This document shows positions 1-8,838 of a DNA stretch of 64,000 nucleotides, piece by piece. Within the stretch, counting starts at the first letter, position 1. The number at the start of each line of letters is the position of its first letter. The notes beneath the pieces are model-generated. The model did no database searches and had not been told where the DNA came from. It saw only the letters and a list, made by a program, of their open reading frames with translations. Origin of the DNA: Acinetobacter piscicola (GTDB lineage Bacteria > Pseudomonadota > Gammaproteobacteria > Pseudomonadales > Moraxellaceae); the NCBI RefSeq assembly GCF_002233755.1, contig NZ_NIFO01000001.1, positions 434,001-498,000 on the forward strand, written 5' to 3'. The translations under genes and the position numbers were made by a program.

Positions 1-2057
1 TTTTTCAATATCATGTCGACAGGTTTAATCTCATGGTATTTCTCTAATAAACGTTGGAAGTCACCTATTGCAGCATCATTATTTAATTGCTCAGTAAATT
101 TCTCATCCAGTGTGAGTAGACCAACATCAATTTGTTTTAAGATGGCTTCACTTGAAATCGTTGAACCAAAGCGGCGAATTGAAATTTCCGCACCATTTTC
201 TCTTAAGATCGTAAATTGCTTTTGCGATTCAATGATATTTTTTGCAATATCTTCTTCGTCAAATTGTAAAATAAGTGGATGAGAAAGACGGCTACCTACA
301 ATAGTCAGTAATTTGGAAATAAGTTCAGGAAATTGCTTGTCATTAAATAGAACATGACGATTTAAATTTACCACCAATTTTGCTTCAGGATATTGCGTAA
401 TAAAGTTATGTAGTTGTTTACACGCTTCAACTAAAATCCAGCGATCTAATTTGACTGAAAGCTCAACATCATCATCTAAATCAATTAAATTACTGACTTT
501 CTTCCATTGATTTTCAAAGATAAAACCACAACTTACTTCGTAAATATTTAGGATACTATCTTGTTTATCGTAGAGTTGTTGGTATTTAAGTTGAATTTCA
601 CCTTTTTCAAGCGACCGTGCGATTTGGGTGAGAATAGGGGATTCTTGGAAAGTTGGATTTGCTTGAGCATCAATGATTGGTTTTACAGGTGCAGCTTCAA
701 ACTGAATAGGTTTATTCGTTTCAAGTTCTAACTTTGGTTTTTCAACAGCCAACTCAATCTTTGTTTCTTGTAATGTTGCAGACAATTGTAACTCAGATAC
801 TGAATTTTTCTTTACGAGGCGGTTGTCATAGGCTTGTTCTAAAATTTTGCCAAAGTTTGCATCAGTAAAGTCATTCGGTTGAATGTTTGTATAACCAATT
901 TTCAGATTAAGTGGATAGGTTTCTGCATTAATTTCAAGTAATTGAGGTTTTTCTAAAGCATGTAAACTGTGTATGCGTGATTCTAAGATAGTGTCTGATT
1001 CAGCTTGTAAAATAATCGCATATAGCATGTTATCAATCTGAAAAACGGTGCTATTGGTTTGCTCTTGAATAAATTGTTTAAAACCTTCCAAATATTGAAT
1101 AACAGTATTCCAATTTGAATTAAAGATTTCTTTAGAGCAATCTGAAAAACTAAATAAAACCAATGCATTGGCTTTAGCAGGTTGATTCATTAAACAAGCG
1201 TTAATTTGTTGAAAACTGTTTGCAACAAATGAAATTTTTTGTTTAGACAAATCTGATGAAGCGGTTGCATAGCTATTGGTTTCAATCGTGATTTGAATTG
1301 CATCTTCTTCGTCAGAAGGGAGAAATTCAATTTTTAAAGGGTTTTCTGATTTTGCATTACTGTTGAGCGTGTCGATTTCAAAGCGAGCAAGATCAAACTG
1401 ACCTTGTGAAATCTTTTTAAACCGTTGTTTAAAGTCATTGATATTTTTTGGCTGTAAAATATCAAGTAAAGGCAGACCAATAATATCTGCAACATCATTC
1501 AAACCGAAAAGTTTTAAATATTCTTCATTGGCTTCGGTGTGAATACCTTCTTGAATGAGCGCAACAGCTTTATGCTGTTCAACAGCCAAAGCTTGCGCTT
1601 GGTTTTTTGCATTTTCAAGATCATTAAATAAATGTTTTTGAGCTTGTAATGTGCGGCTATAAGATAATGCACGAATCAAACTTATATAGAAACGTTCAGT
1701 GTATTCCAAATTAATAACATCATAGATGCCTTTTTGGATAAACGATAAATATTGATCATTTTGATAGTCCTCAGGTTTTAATAATAAAACAGGAATATCA
1801 ATTTCAGCTGAAGCTTGAATAAGTGTAACGGCTTGCTCGATTTTAATATCATAAGCACGACCAAATATAATCAAATCCCATGAAGTATTGAGTTGTTTTT
1901 CAAAGCTTTTCAATTCATCGAGTAAAGTAGCATGAACCAAATGATTTTTACTTTGAAAGAGATCAACAATTTCATTATATCGAATTTGGTTATCATCAAT
2001 AATGAGTAATCGAGTTTCAGAGAGTTTTAACTTCTTAGATAGTAACAAATTTCTCAC
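1..2057 (-). CDS. FimX-like degenerate GGDEF/EAL protein (partial, C-terminus off window)
   Basis: Open from a GTG at 2057 to the left edge (685 codons, no stop). The GTG overlaps the stop of the PilZ gene (GTGA), which suggests translational coupling. Residues about 10-130 look like a receiver domain: an acidic DD pair follows the first strand, but the usual phospho-acceptor position reads W-D-L-I-I-F-G, so phosphorylation is doubtful. A PAS-like segment follows, then a GGDEF-like domain whose signature is replaced by DNMLY, then an EAL-like domain in which EAL reads EVS and the DDFG motif reads RRFG. Loss of all these residues argues against both cyclase and phosphodiesterase activity. The domain order and degeneracy match FimX-type c-di-GMP receptors that control type IV pili. 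That role is inferred from architecture; c-di-GMP binding is not shown here. Confidence 0.75.
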   Translation of the reverse strand, partial: MRNLLLSKKLKLSETRLLIIDDNQIRYNEIVDLFQSKNHLVHATLLDELKSFEKQLNTSWDLIIFGRAYDIKIEQAVTLIQASAEIDIPVLLLKPEDYQNDQYLSFIQKGIYDVINLEYTERFYISLIRALSYSRTLQAQKHLFNDLENAKNQAQALAVEQHKAVALIQEGIHTEANEEYLKLFGLNDVADIIGLPLLDILQPKNINDFKQRFKKISQGQFDLARFEIDTLNSNAKSENPLKIEFLPSDEEDAIQITIETNSYATASSDLSKQKISFVANSFQQINACLMNQPAKANALVLFSFSDCSKEIFNSNWNTVIQYLEGFKQFIQEQTNSTVFQIDNMLYAIILQAESDTILESRIHSLHALEKPQLLEINAETYPLNLKIGYTNIQPNDFTDANFGKILEQAYDNRLVKKNSVSELQLSATLQETKIELAVEKPKLELETNKPIQFEAAPVKPIIDAQANPTFQESPILTQIARSLEKGEIQLKYQQLYDKQDSILNIYEVSCGFIFENQWKKVSNLIDLDDDVELSVKLDRWILVEACKQLHNFITQYPEAKLVVNLNRHVLFNDKQFPELISKLLTIVGSRLSHPLILQFDEEDIAKNIIESQKQFTILRENGAEISIRRFGSTISSEAILKQIDVGLLTLDEKFTEQLNNDAAIGDFQRLLEKYHEIKPVDMILK

Positions 2058-3820
2058 TTCAAGGCTTCCCATACATCTTGATTATTCAAATTGGTAGATT
2101 GTTGCTCAATAAACTGATCAACAAAAATGCTTTCTTCATCATTAATTAGTTCAAACTCATACTGAGCAAAACTTTGAGTAATTAACACAGTTTTGGTTAA
2201 ATACACTTTAATTTCCTCAGTACCTAAACGTAAATAAATGGCCTGTTGTTCTTTAAAGAACGGTAAATTGGGTAAAATAATGGAAATATTCGATTCATTG
2301 AGATTTGGGACTTTGACCATCAAACAAGGATGATAATTAAAGGCAGATCGATCCGCAGGAACTTTAACTGCGCATGGATAAATATCCTGTGCCAAAATTT
2401 CCAACCCAACCTCAAAGCTTTTATTGGTAGATTGCTTAATCCAACGAATAATCGCGCCTCTCCATTTATTTTGAAGATTTTCATTCAATAAAATAAATTC
2501 GCCCGTTCTCAAGTTACGCGGTGTTTCATTTGCCCAGCGAACACGATATCCATTGATACTAATATCAATGACTTGTGCTTGATAAATTTGTTTAGCCTCA
2601 CGATCTAAACTTTTTATCTGTGTTGTATTGGATGCTGAGCTAGAACCCGTTGCAATTGAAGAATGCTTGCTCGATTCAGATTGAAACGCAAAATTATTAT
2701 TGATATCTAAAGTTTCATAGAAGTTTTTCGCTTTAGATAAATAAAAATGTGCGGTTTGCAGACTGAAGCAAATTTCTAATTGTGCTGTATATTCATAACG
2801 TTCCTGCTGACGTTCTGAATTGGTGCCAAGTACATTTTGCACATGAAACTTCAAAGCAGGAGATAAATAAATTTGTTCATTCTTAGACATATATTCAGCG
2901 TCTTTATGAATGGTCAAATTGATATGTTCAAGCAAATTTTGCGTCGAAATATATAAGCTTGTACGGAAGCTAGGGTGTTGTTTGCGATTATAAATAGGCG
3001 GTATATCTTTAGATCCATCCACGACATAACGTGAAAGTGCAGTTTCTCGCGGCAAAATTTGAACCAATTTCACCCAATCAAAAGTACAATGATAAAGTGC
3101 TTGGGTTTCTGAAGGGCGTATTTGGTGTGTATTAAAAATATCGAGCAATAAAACTTGCGCATAAGCTTGCTGAATATTCTGAATCGTAAAATGTGTACCT
3201 TGTAATTGATTGATATTAATATTGAATTCTTGATTTTTAATGGATAATTCATACAAATAATGTGTGGTTTGCCATTGTTTTGACAATGGACCGCTATACA
3301 GCATTTGCTGCTGAATAAGTAGTAAACCCAACTGTTCTAATGCATAAAATGATGCAAGGATTCTTGCAGTTTTTAAATTCCGTTTTTGCTTGAATTTAAA
3401 AAAAGAAAGTTTGTTCTGAGCGAGTGTTTGATCACTTCTTTGTACGATGTTGACGTAGATATTGGTAAAATATGTACGGATTCTTGTGATTAAATCAATA
3501 ATATGCTCAATACGATCAGACTGAGAAAGACCTTGATTTAAAATATTTTTTTCTAAACTAGATAGAATACTTTCAGTAATTGGATGTAAGACTTGAACTA
3601 AGTCAAAACGTAGTGTCTCAGTGCAATTAAGTTCGCTAATTTCAAGAATCGCTTTCAAAACTGATTCAGCGGTATCCCCAAGCTGCATAATTGACAATGT
3701 CGTCGTCCAAGCAGTCACAGATTCAACGGTATTGTCTGCAAAGCTCAGATTTTCACGCTGTAGCGTTGTGGAACTATGGAAAATTTCAGAAATCTCTTGA
3801 TTTATCATGCTTGTGTTCAA
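2054..3820 (-). CDS. PilZ-domain protein, partner of the FimX-like gene
   Basis: A 588-residue soluble protein with no signal peptide or membrane segment. The first roughly 400 residues are helical and have no domain I recognise. Residues about 400-480 form a PilZ-like domain: the D/NxSxxG motif appears as D419-I-S-I-N-G and is followed by beta-strand-like sequence. The upstream RxxxR motif is weak (R-E-A-K-Q, second arginine missing), so c-di-GMP binding is uncertain. The frame opens with TTG at 3820, 3 bases after the epmB stop; an ATG at 3808 (584 residues) is an alternative start. Its stop overlaps the start of the FimX-like gene. In Xanthomonas a PilZ protein bridges FimX and the pilus assembly ATPase, so the pairing suggests c-di-GMP control of surface motility, as an inference. 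Confidence 0.7.
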   Translation of the reverse strand: MNTSMINQEISEIFHSSTTLQRENLSFADNTVESVTAWTTTLSIMQLGDTAESVLKAILEISELNCTETLRFDLVQVLHPITESILSSLEKNILNQGLSQSDRIEHIIDLITRIRTYFTNIYVNIVQRSDQTLAQNKLSFFKFKQKRNLKTARILASFYALEQLGLLLIQQQMLYSGPLSKQWQTTHYLYELSIKNQEFNININQLQGTHFTIQNIQQAYAQVLLLDIFNTHQIRPSETQALYHCTFDWVKLVQILPRETALSRYVVDGSKDIPPIYNRKQHPSFRTSLYISTQNLLEHINLTIHKDAEYMSKNEQIYLSPALKFHVQNVLGTNSERQQERYEYTAQLEICFSLQTAHFYLSKAKNFYETLDINNNFAFQSESSKHSSIATGSSSASNTTQIKSLDREAKQIYQAQVIDISINGYRVRWANETPRNLRTGEFILLNENLQNKWRGAIIRWIKQSTNKSFEVGLEILAQDIYPCAVKVPADRSAFNYHPCLMVKVPNLNESNISIILPNLPFFKEQQAIYLRLGTEEIKVYLTKTVLITQSFAQYEFELINDEESIFVDQFIEQQSTNLNNQDVWEALK

Positions 3821-3823
3821 CTC

Positions 3824-4837
3824 TTAAAAGGTTGTAACTCCAAAAAGCGGTGTCTTATTGTTTTCTCCCGCAATCTCTCGAACTAGTTTTGGCACTAGAT
3901 AACCTGGCAAACTTGCTAATATTTCTGTGTAAATCTCATTAATTTTTTCCGTCCCTAAATCGAAATGATGTGCACCTTTTACTTTATCTAATACATGTAA
4001 ATAGTAAGGTAAAACTTGCGCTTCAAAAAGTCGTTGACTTAATTCAACTAAAATTTGTGCCGAATCATTGATACCTTTAAGTAAAACTGCTTGATTCAAC
4101 ACAAGAATATTTTGTTTTGCCAATTGATTGAGCTTTGAACAAGTCAAATCATCTAATTCAGCTGGATGATTTGAGTGTACCACTAGAATTACGCGTAGCC
4201 TACTGTTTTTCAATAAAGAAACAAGCTCCTCATCAATTCTTTCAGGAATGACAATCGGAACGCGTGAATGAATTCTCAAGATTTTGATTTGACTGAGAGA
4301 TGCTAGGCGTTCTACCCAAAGGGCTAATTTTCTATTAGATAAAGTTAAGGGATCTCCACCACTTAAAATAACCTCATTAATTTCAGGATGCGCCTCTAAA
4401 TAGGTTTTAATTTTAAGCCAGTCTTCATTTTTAGGTAAGTTTTCTTGATAAGGAAAATGCCGACGAAAACAATATCGACAATGAACAGCACATGCGCCTG
4501 TTAAAGTTAGTAAAAAACGTGATTTATATTTATGTAATACACCAGGTAGCTGATTGGCTTGTTCTTCGCCAAGCGGGTCAGTCACAAAGTCTTGATGTTC
4601 TTCTAACTCAAGGTGATGCGGCAGAACTTGTAATAATAATGGATCAAAAGCATCAGCAACTTTCATTTTTTTAACAAAAGCACGTGGTACACGCAACTTA
4701 AACTGTTCAGAGGCGAGTAAAGCACCTGACAATAAATCATCTGATGAAAGTTCTAGGATGTTGAGTAACTCAGCAGGAGAGGTGATTAAATCACTCATCT
4801 GTGATTGCCAGTTTTGCTCTTGATATAAATAAGTCAT
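3824..4837 (-). CDS. epmB: EF-P (R)-beta-lysylation lysine 2,3-aminomutase
   Basis: Radical SAM enzyme that isomerises L-lysine to (R)-beta-lysine for attachment to elongation factor P. The CxxxCxxC cluster motif is C116-A-V-H-C120-R-Y-C123, followed by F-R-R; an SGGDPL motif lies further on. The frame stays open upstream to a GTG at 4960, but those 41 residues are unlike the family. The ATG at 4837 gives 337 residues, close to the roughly 340 of E. coli EpmB, with the expected N-terminus, so I chose it although no strong Shine-Dalgarno is visible. It is divergent from efp, its likely substrate gene, and is followed within a few bases by the PilZ gene. The companion ligase EpmA is not in the window. 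Confidence 0.9.
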   Translation of the reverse strand: MTYLYQEQNWQSQMSDLITSPAELLNILELSSDDLLSGALLASEQFKLRVPRAFVKKMKVADAFDPLLLQVLPHHLELEEHQDFVTDPLGEEQANQLPGVLHKYKSRFLLTLTGACAVHCRYCFRRHFPYQENLPKNEDWLKIKTYLEAHPEINEVILSGGDPLTLSNRKLALWVERLASLSQIKILRIHSRVPIVIPERIDEELVSLLKNSRLRVILVVHSNHPAELDDLTCSKLNQLAKQNILVLNQAVLLKGINDSAQILVELSQRLFEAQVLPYYLHVLDKVKGAHHFDLGTEKINEIYTEILASLPGYLVPKLVREIAGENNKTPLFGVTTF

Positions 4838-5204
4838 GAAAATAGAAGAAGTCGTTGAGCTCAATACAATTTGCGTTACAAGTTTGTATTTTAAAGATTT
4901 GAAATTGAGCTTCGCTAAATAATAAATCACTATAGCCAAGCTAATCGTGGATTTTAGCACTTTGTCTACAAAGAAGCATACTATAAAGCCTAAAAATGGG
5001 CAGTAATTAGCGAATATCTGAACAGTACTGAAAATTTTTACATTGCTTCAAAGTGTCTAGGTCATTTAGAATAGGCTCGAATGAAAAATATGGCTTGCGA
5101 ATAAGCCTAGGCAAATTCACTAGGAAAATTCGCAATAGTATTTTATTGCATGCTGTATTTTGAGCATGAATAGATTAAAGATTTAAGTTTGGAGTGTGCC
5201 TTTC
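4838..5204. promoter_or_regulatory. epmB-efp divergent intergenic region
   Basis: This 367-base gap holds the promoters for both directions. For efp, a plausible sigma-70 pair is TTGCTT at 5043-5048 and TAGAAT at 5067-5072 with an 18-base spacer, about 130 bases before the start codon. A second, weaker pair is TTGCAT at 5146-5151 and TAGATT at 5171-5176 with a 19-base spacer. I see no riboswitch or strong hairpin. The promoter assignments are by eye only. Confidence 0.35.
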
Positions 5205-5774
5205 ATGGCCTATTATTCTACAAATGATTTTAAAGCAGGCCTAAAGGTTATGCTTGATGGTAACCCATGTTCAATCATGGAAAATGAATATGTAAAACCA
5301 GGTAAAGGTCAAGCATTTAACCGTGTAAAATTACGTAACCTTAGATCTGGCAAAGTATTAGAAAAAACTTTCAAATCAGGCGATTCTTTAGAAGCTGCTG
5401 ATATTGTAGAAGTTGAAATGGATTACTTATACAACGACGGCGAACTATGGAATTTCATGGATCCTGTATCTTTCGAGCAAATTGCAGCCGATAAAGTTGC
5501 AATGGGGGACGCTGCGAAATGGTTAAAAGACGATTCAAACGAAAAATGCACAATCATGTTATTTAACGGTGTTCCATTAAACGTAAGTGCGCCAAACTTC
5601 GTTGTATTGAAAATCGTTGAAACTGATCCAGGTGTTCGTGGTGATACTTCAGGTGGCGGTGGTAAGCCAGCTAAGTTAGAAACAGGTGCTGTGGTACGTG
5701 TTCCATTATTCGTACAGCAAGAAGAAAGCGTTCGTGTAGACACTCGTACAGGTGATTACCTAGAGCGTGCATAA
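5205..5774 (+). CDS. efp: Translation elongation factor P
   Basis: EF-P binds between the P and E sites and relieves ribosome stalling at consecutive prolines. The product is 189 residues, about the usual length, with a KOW-like N-terminal domain, two OB-type domains and the C-terminal signature ending R-T-G-D-Y-L-E-R-A. The modification loop reads V-K-P-G-K34-G-Q-A. A lysine at position 34 is the EpmA/EpmB type, not the arginine (rhamnosylated) type of Pseudomonas, and this agrees with the divergent epmB. The ATG at 5205 has GGAG at 5191-5194 at good spacing. A GTG three codons upstream would overlap this signal, so I rejected it. A strong terminator follows at once, so the gene is probably monocistronic. 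Confidence 0.97.
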   Translation: MAYYSTNDFKAGLKVMLDGNPCSIMENEYVKPGKGQAFNRVKLRNLRSGKVLEKTFKSGDSLEAADIVEVEMDYLYNDGELWNFMDPVSFEQIAADKVAMGDAAKWLKDDSNEKCTIMLFNGVPLNVSAPNFVVLKIVETDPGVRGDTSGGGGKPAKLETGAVVRVPLFVQQEESVRVDTRTGDYLERA

Positions 5775-5792
5775 TCATTGATGATGATTTGC

Positions 5793-5821
5793 AAAGGGAT
5801 GATGAAAATCATCCCTTTTTT
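5793..5821 (+). terminator. efp rho-independent terminator
   Basis: An 11-base perfect stem (5793-5803 with 5808-5818) closes a GAAA tetraloop and runs into a T-rich tract. It lies 19 bases after the efp stop codon. Confidence 0.9.
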
Positions 5822-6168
5822 TATTTTTGAATGATGAGGAAGCTGACAATTTTAACCACGGTTAAAATAGATTTTAAATATGGTAAAAATTAAACAAATT
5901 TTCGACCAAAGTATTAGATCGAGATTAAAAAATAAATAGTAGAGTCAAACAGTCGGAATAAAATTTTAACAATAAAAATAACAGTGTAACTGTTTAAGTC
6001 ATGCCAATGTCATGCTAAATGTACATATTCAAATCAAATTTTATTCCAAAGTCTTAGATGAAAACAACAAAGCGAGGAGTACAGTTGCCACGGAAAGAAT
6101 CACATGGAAATGAGTTTAGGTAAATAAGAACAATGGAACTGCTTTTATTATCAAGATGAGAGGTATTT
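5822..6168 (+). promoter_or_regulatory. cstA upstream region with operator-like palindromes
   Basis: No gene is visible in this AT-rich stretch. It contains a palindrome with 8-base arms and a 2-base spacer, TTTTAACCACGGTTAAAA at 5850-5867. A second palindrome, AACAGT-GTA-ACTGTT, lies at 5980-5994. A direct repeat GTCATGC occurs at 5998-6004 and 6009-6015, 11 bases apart. These could be regulator sites for cstA, a gene that is starvation- or pyruvate-controlled in other bacteria. I cannot name the regulator. Confidence 0.4.
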
Positions 6169-8268
6169 ATGGAAAATATTGAAACGAAATCATCACCCCT
6201 CTCAAAGCTTATATGGGTGATTGTAGCAATCATTGGTGCAGTATCATTTGGAATACTGGCTGTAAGCAAGGGTGAACATGTCAATGCGGTTTGGTTAGTC
6301 CTTGCAGCGGTCTGTGTATATAGCATTGCTTATCGCTTTTATAGCCTATTTATTGCCAATAAAGTATTTGAACTAAACCCAAGACGGTTAACCCCAGCAC
6401 ATCGTTTGAATGACGGTTTGGATTATGTGCCGACCAATAAATATGTTCTTTTTGGACATCACTTTGCTGCAATTGCAGGTGCTGGACCACTGGTTGGTCC
6501 TATTCTTGCTGCACAAATGGGGTATTTACCTGGAACGATTTGGCTACTCGTCGGTGTAGTACTCGCAGGTGCGGTTCAAGACTTTCTTGTATTATTCATT
6601 TCGACAAGACGAGATGGTCGTTCACTGGGTGAAATGGCGAAGCAGGAGCTTGGTTCATTTGCGGGTATTGTTGTGATGCTTGGCGCATTAGGGGTAATGA
6701 TTATTATCCTTGCTGTATTAGCTTTAGTGGTGGTAAAAGCACTTGCGCATAGTCCTTGGGGCGTATTCACGATAGCTGCGACGATACCAATCGCATTGTT
6801 CATGGGCATTTACATGCGTTACATACGCCCAGGGAAAATTGCAGAAGTATCGATCATTGGTTTTGTATTAATGATGGCTGCGATTGTTTATGGCGGTGAC
6901 GTTGCAGCACATCCATATTGGGGGCCTTTCTTTACATTAACAGGAACACAGTTAACTTGGGCACTGATCATTTATGGTTTCGTGGCTTCAGTTTTACCTG
7001 TTTGGTTATTATTGGCACCTCGTGATTATTTATCTACATTTTTAAAAATTGGGGTAATCGCAGGGCTTGCAGTAGGCATCATGATTGCAATGCCGATGTT
7101 GAAAATGCCTTCCGTAACGCATTTTGTTGATGGTACTGGCCCAGTATTTGCTGGCTCAATGTTCCCATTCTTATTTATTACCATTGCTTGTGGTGCAATC
7201 TCAGGTTTCCATGCTTTAGTGTCTTCTGGAACGACGCCAAAATTGATTGATAACGAATCCAATATTCGTGTGATCGGTTATGGCGGTATGTTGATGGAAT
7301 CATTTGTCGCAATTATGGCAATGATTTGTGCGACTGTACTTGAACCAGGGATATATTTTGCAATAAATGCACCTGCGGCTGTATTGGGTACAACGGTAGA
7401 AAGTGCTGCCGAAGCTGTGCGTACACTTGGCTTTGTGGTCACACCTGAAACACTTACCTTGTTGGCAAAAGAGGTAGGTGAAACCACGATCCTTTCACGT
7501 ACTGGTGGTGCACCAACTTTTGCAATTGGTATGGCACATATTATTACGGATATTTTTAATAACCGTTCAATGATGGCATTTTGGTATCACTTTGCGATTT
7601 TATTTGAAGCATTATTTATCCTCACAGCTGTTGATGCAGGTACACGTGCATGTCGTTTTATGGTGCAAGATACCGTGGGTATCGTTGTTCCATCACTTAA
7701 AAATTCGCACAATTTTGCCGGTAATATGGTGGGAACAGCGGTCGCAGTAGCGGGATGGGGTTTCTTCGTTTATCAGGGGGTTGTCGATCCTTTGGGTGGT
7801 ATTAACAGCTTGTGGCCGTTATTTGGTATTGGTAACCAAATGCTTGCTGCTATGGCATTGATATTGGGCACAGTGATTCTCTTTAAGATGAAAAAAGAGA
7901 AATATGTTTGGGTAACCATTATCCCAACGGTTTTCTTAATCGTTACTTGTATGACGGCGGGTTGGCAAAAAATCTTCCATGAAAATCCAAAAATTGGTTT
8001 TTTAGCACAAGCAGATAAATTCTCGGCTGCTATTGCGAAAGGTGAGATTTTAAAACCAGCTAAAACGCTTGAAGAAATGCAAACGATTGTATTGTCGAAT
8101 CAAATTAATGCTGCACTCTGTGCATTCTTTATGATTGTGGCAGTTGTGATGGTTTTTGCTGCGATTGGTGTGATTCGTCGTGCATTGGCAAGTCCAGTTC
8201 CAACAGTAAATGAAGCACCAGCAGTGTATGCAGATCCTGAAGAGGTTTCAGTGTCTAAGTCACATTAA
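6169..8268 (+). CDS. cstA: CstA family pyruvate/peptide transporter
   Basis: An integral membrane protein of 699 residues with many hydrophobic segments, close in length to E. coli CstA (701). It shows the family's N-terminal pattern: F-E-L-N-P-R-R, then P-A-H-R-L-N-D-G and an F-G-H-H-F-A-A-I-A-G-A-G-P-L-V-G-P block around residues 95-115. CstA proteins are carbon-starvation-induced carriers; in E. coli CstA and its paralogue BtsT have been linked to pyruvate and peptide uptake. GAGAGG precedes the ATG at suitable spacing. A YbdD-family gene follows 46 bases later, as in E. coli, and a terminator comes after that, so the two form an operon. The exact substrate cannot be read from the sequence. 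Confidence 0.93.
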   Translation: MENIETKSSPLSKLIWVIVAIIGAVSFGILAVSKGEHVNAVWLVLAAVCVYSIAYRFYSLFIANKVFELNPRRLTPAHRLNDGLDYVPTNKYVLFGHHFAAIAGAGPLVGPILAAQMGYLPGTIWLLVGVVLAGAVQDFLVLFISTRRDGRSLGEMAKQELGSFAGIVVMLGALGVMIIILAVLALVVVKALAHSPWGVFTIAATIPIALFMGIYMRYIRPGKIAEVSIIGFVLMMAAIVYGGDVAAHPYWGPFFTLTGTQLTWALIIYGFVASVLPVWLLLAPRDYLSTFLKIGVIAGLAVGIMIAMPMLKMPSVTHFVDGTGPVFAGSMFPFLFITIACGAISGFHALVSSGTTPKLIDNESNIRVIGYGGMLMESFVAIMAMICATVLEPGIYFAINAPAAVLGTTVESAAEAVRTLGFVVTPETLTLLAKEVGETTILSRTGGAPTFAIGMAHIITDIFNNRSMMAFWYHFAILFEALFILTAVDAGTRACRFMVQDTVGIVVPSLKNSHNFAGNMVGTAVAVAGWGFFVYQGVVDPLGGINSLWPLFGIGNQMLAAMALILGTVILFKMKKEKYVWVTIIPTVFLIVTCMTAGWQKIFHENPKIGFLAQADKFSAAIAKGEILKPAKTLEEMQTIVLSNQINAALCAFFMIVAVVMVFAAIGVIRRALASPVPTVNEAPAVYADPEEVSVSKSH

Positions 8269-8314
8269 TATTTTGCGATATGTTTTTTGCAAGAAATAAG
8301 ATGAGGTGAGTAAG

Positions 8315-8617
8315 ATGAATCTTAGATTCGCCAAAGGTGGTAAAACGGTGATTTATAAAATCATCAAGATGACCATTATGTCGCAAAAAGACTTAATTTT
8401 TTCACCAAAGAATTGGTCGAGAATTGCAACATTGTGGCAGCGTTTACAACAAAGTTTTCGTTTGATGGTGGGTGTTCCAGATTATGAAAATTATGTGGAA
8501 CATATGAAAAAGCATCATCCTGATGTTGATGTAATGGATGAAAAGACATTTCACCGTTATTGCGTGGATGCACGTTATCCAACAGCAGGCGGTACGATGA
8601 AGAAATGTCCTTGTTGA
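8315..8617 (+). CDS. ybdD: YbdD/DUF466 small protein, CstA partner
   Basis: The C-terminal 65 or so residues match the YbdD family: L-M-V-G-V-P-D-Y-E-N-Y-V-E-H-M, then H-H-P-D, then D-A-R-Y and a cysteine-containing tail (K-C-P-C). YbdD-type proteins are usually about 65 residues, encoded just after cstA/btsT-type genes and thought to act with the transporter. Here the frame is longer. The ATG at 8315 (100 residues) has GAGG at 8303-8306 with good spacing, and I prefer it. An ATG at 8378 would give 79 residues, nearer the family norm. The N-terminal extra 25-30 residues are basic and of unknown use. Confidence 0.85.
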   Translation: MNLRFAKGGKTVIYKIIKMTIMSQKDLIFSPKNWSRIATLWQRLQQSFRLMVGVPDYENYVEHMKKHHPDVDVMDEKTFHRYCVDARYPTAGGTMKKCPC

Positions 8618-8637
8618 TGTAGATTATGGATTGAAAG

Positions 8638-8661
8638 ACGGCACTTCGGTGTCGTTTTTTA
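8638..8661 (+). terminator. cstA-ybdD terminator (UUCG loop)
   Basis: A 7-base stem (8638-8644 with 8649-8655, one G-U pair) closes a TTCG tetraloop and is followed by a run of T. It lies 20 bases after the ybdD stop. Confidence 0.88.
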
Positions 8662-8715
8662 TTGGAGGTAGATATAAATCTAGATTAGTGATTCATGAAT
8701 AAAACAATTATATAT

Positions 8716-8734
8716 GATATTGATTATCAATAAA
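8716..8734. promoter_or_regulatory. Possible Fur box
   Basis: Positions 8716-8734 read GATATTGATTATCAATAAA, matching 14 of 19 bases of the classical Fur consensus. The site lies about 105 bases before the start of the ketopantoate-reductase-family gene. The surrounding sequence is AT-rich, so a chance match is quite possible. Confidence 0.3.
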
Positions 8735-8838
8735 ATTTATCAATTGATGGGTGTTGAAAACGAGTAATTGTCATGTATCCGACAGTTTTTGATTGATATC
8801 CACGATATAGTGTGCCTCTCATAGAAAAAGGAAGTTTT

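Noticed and set aside
4838..4960. Longer N-terminus for epmB
   Set aside because: The 41 extra residues are unlike EpmB and would make the protein too long; the start at 4837 gives the usual length.
5423..5743. 106-residue minus-strand frame
   Set aside because: Antisense to efp, which is unmistakable.
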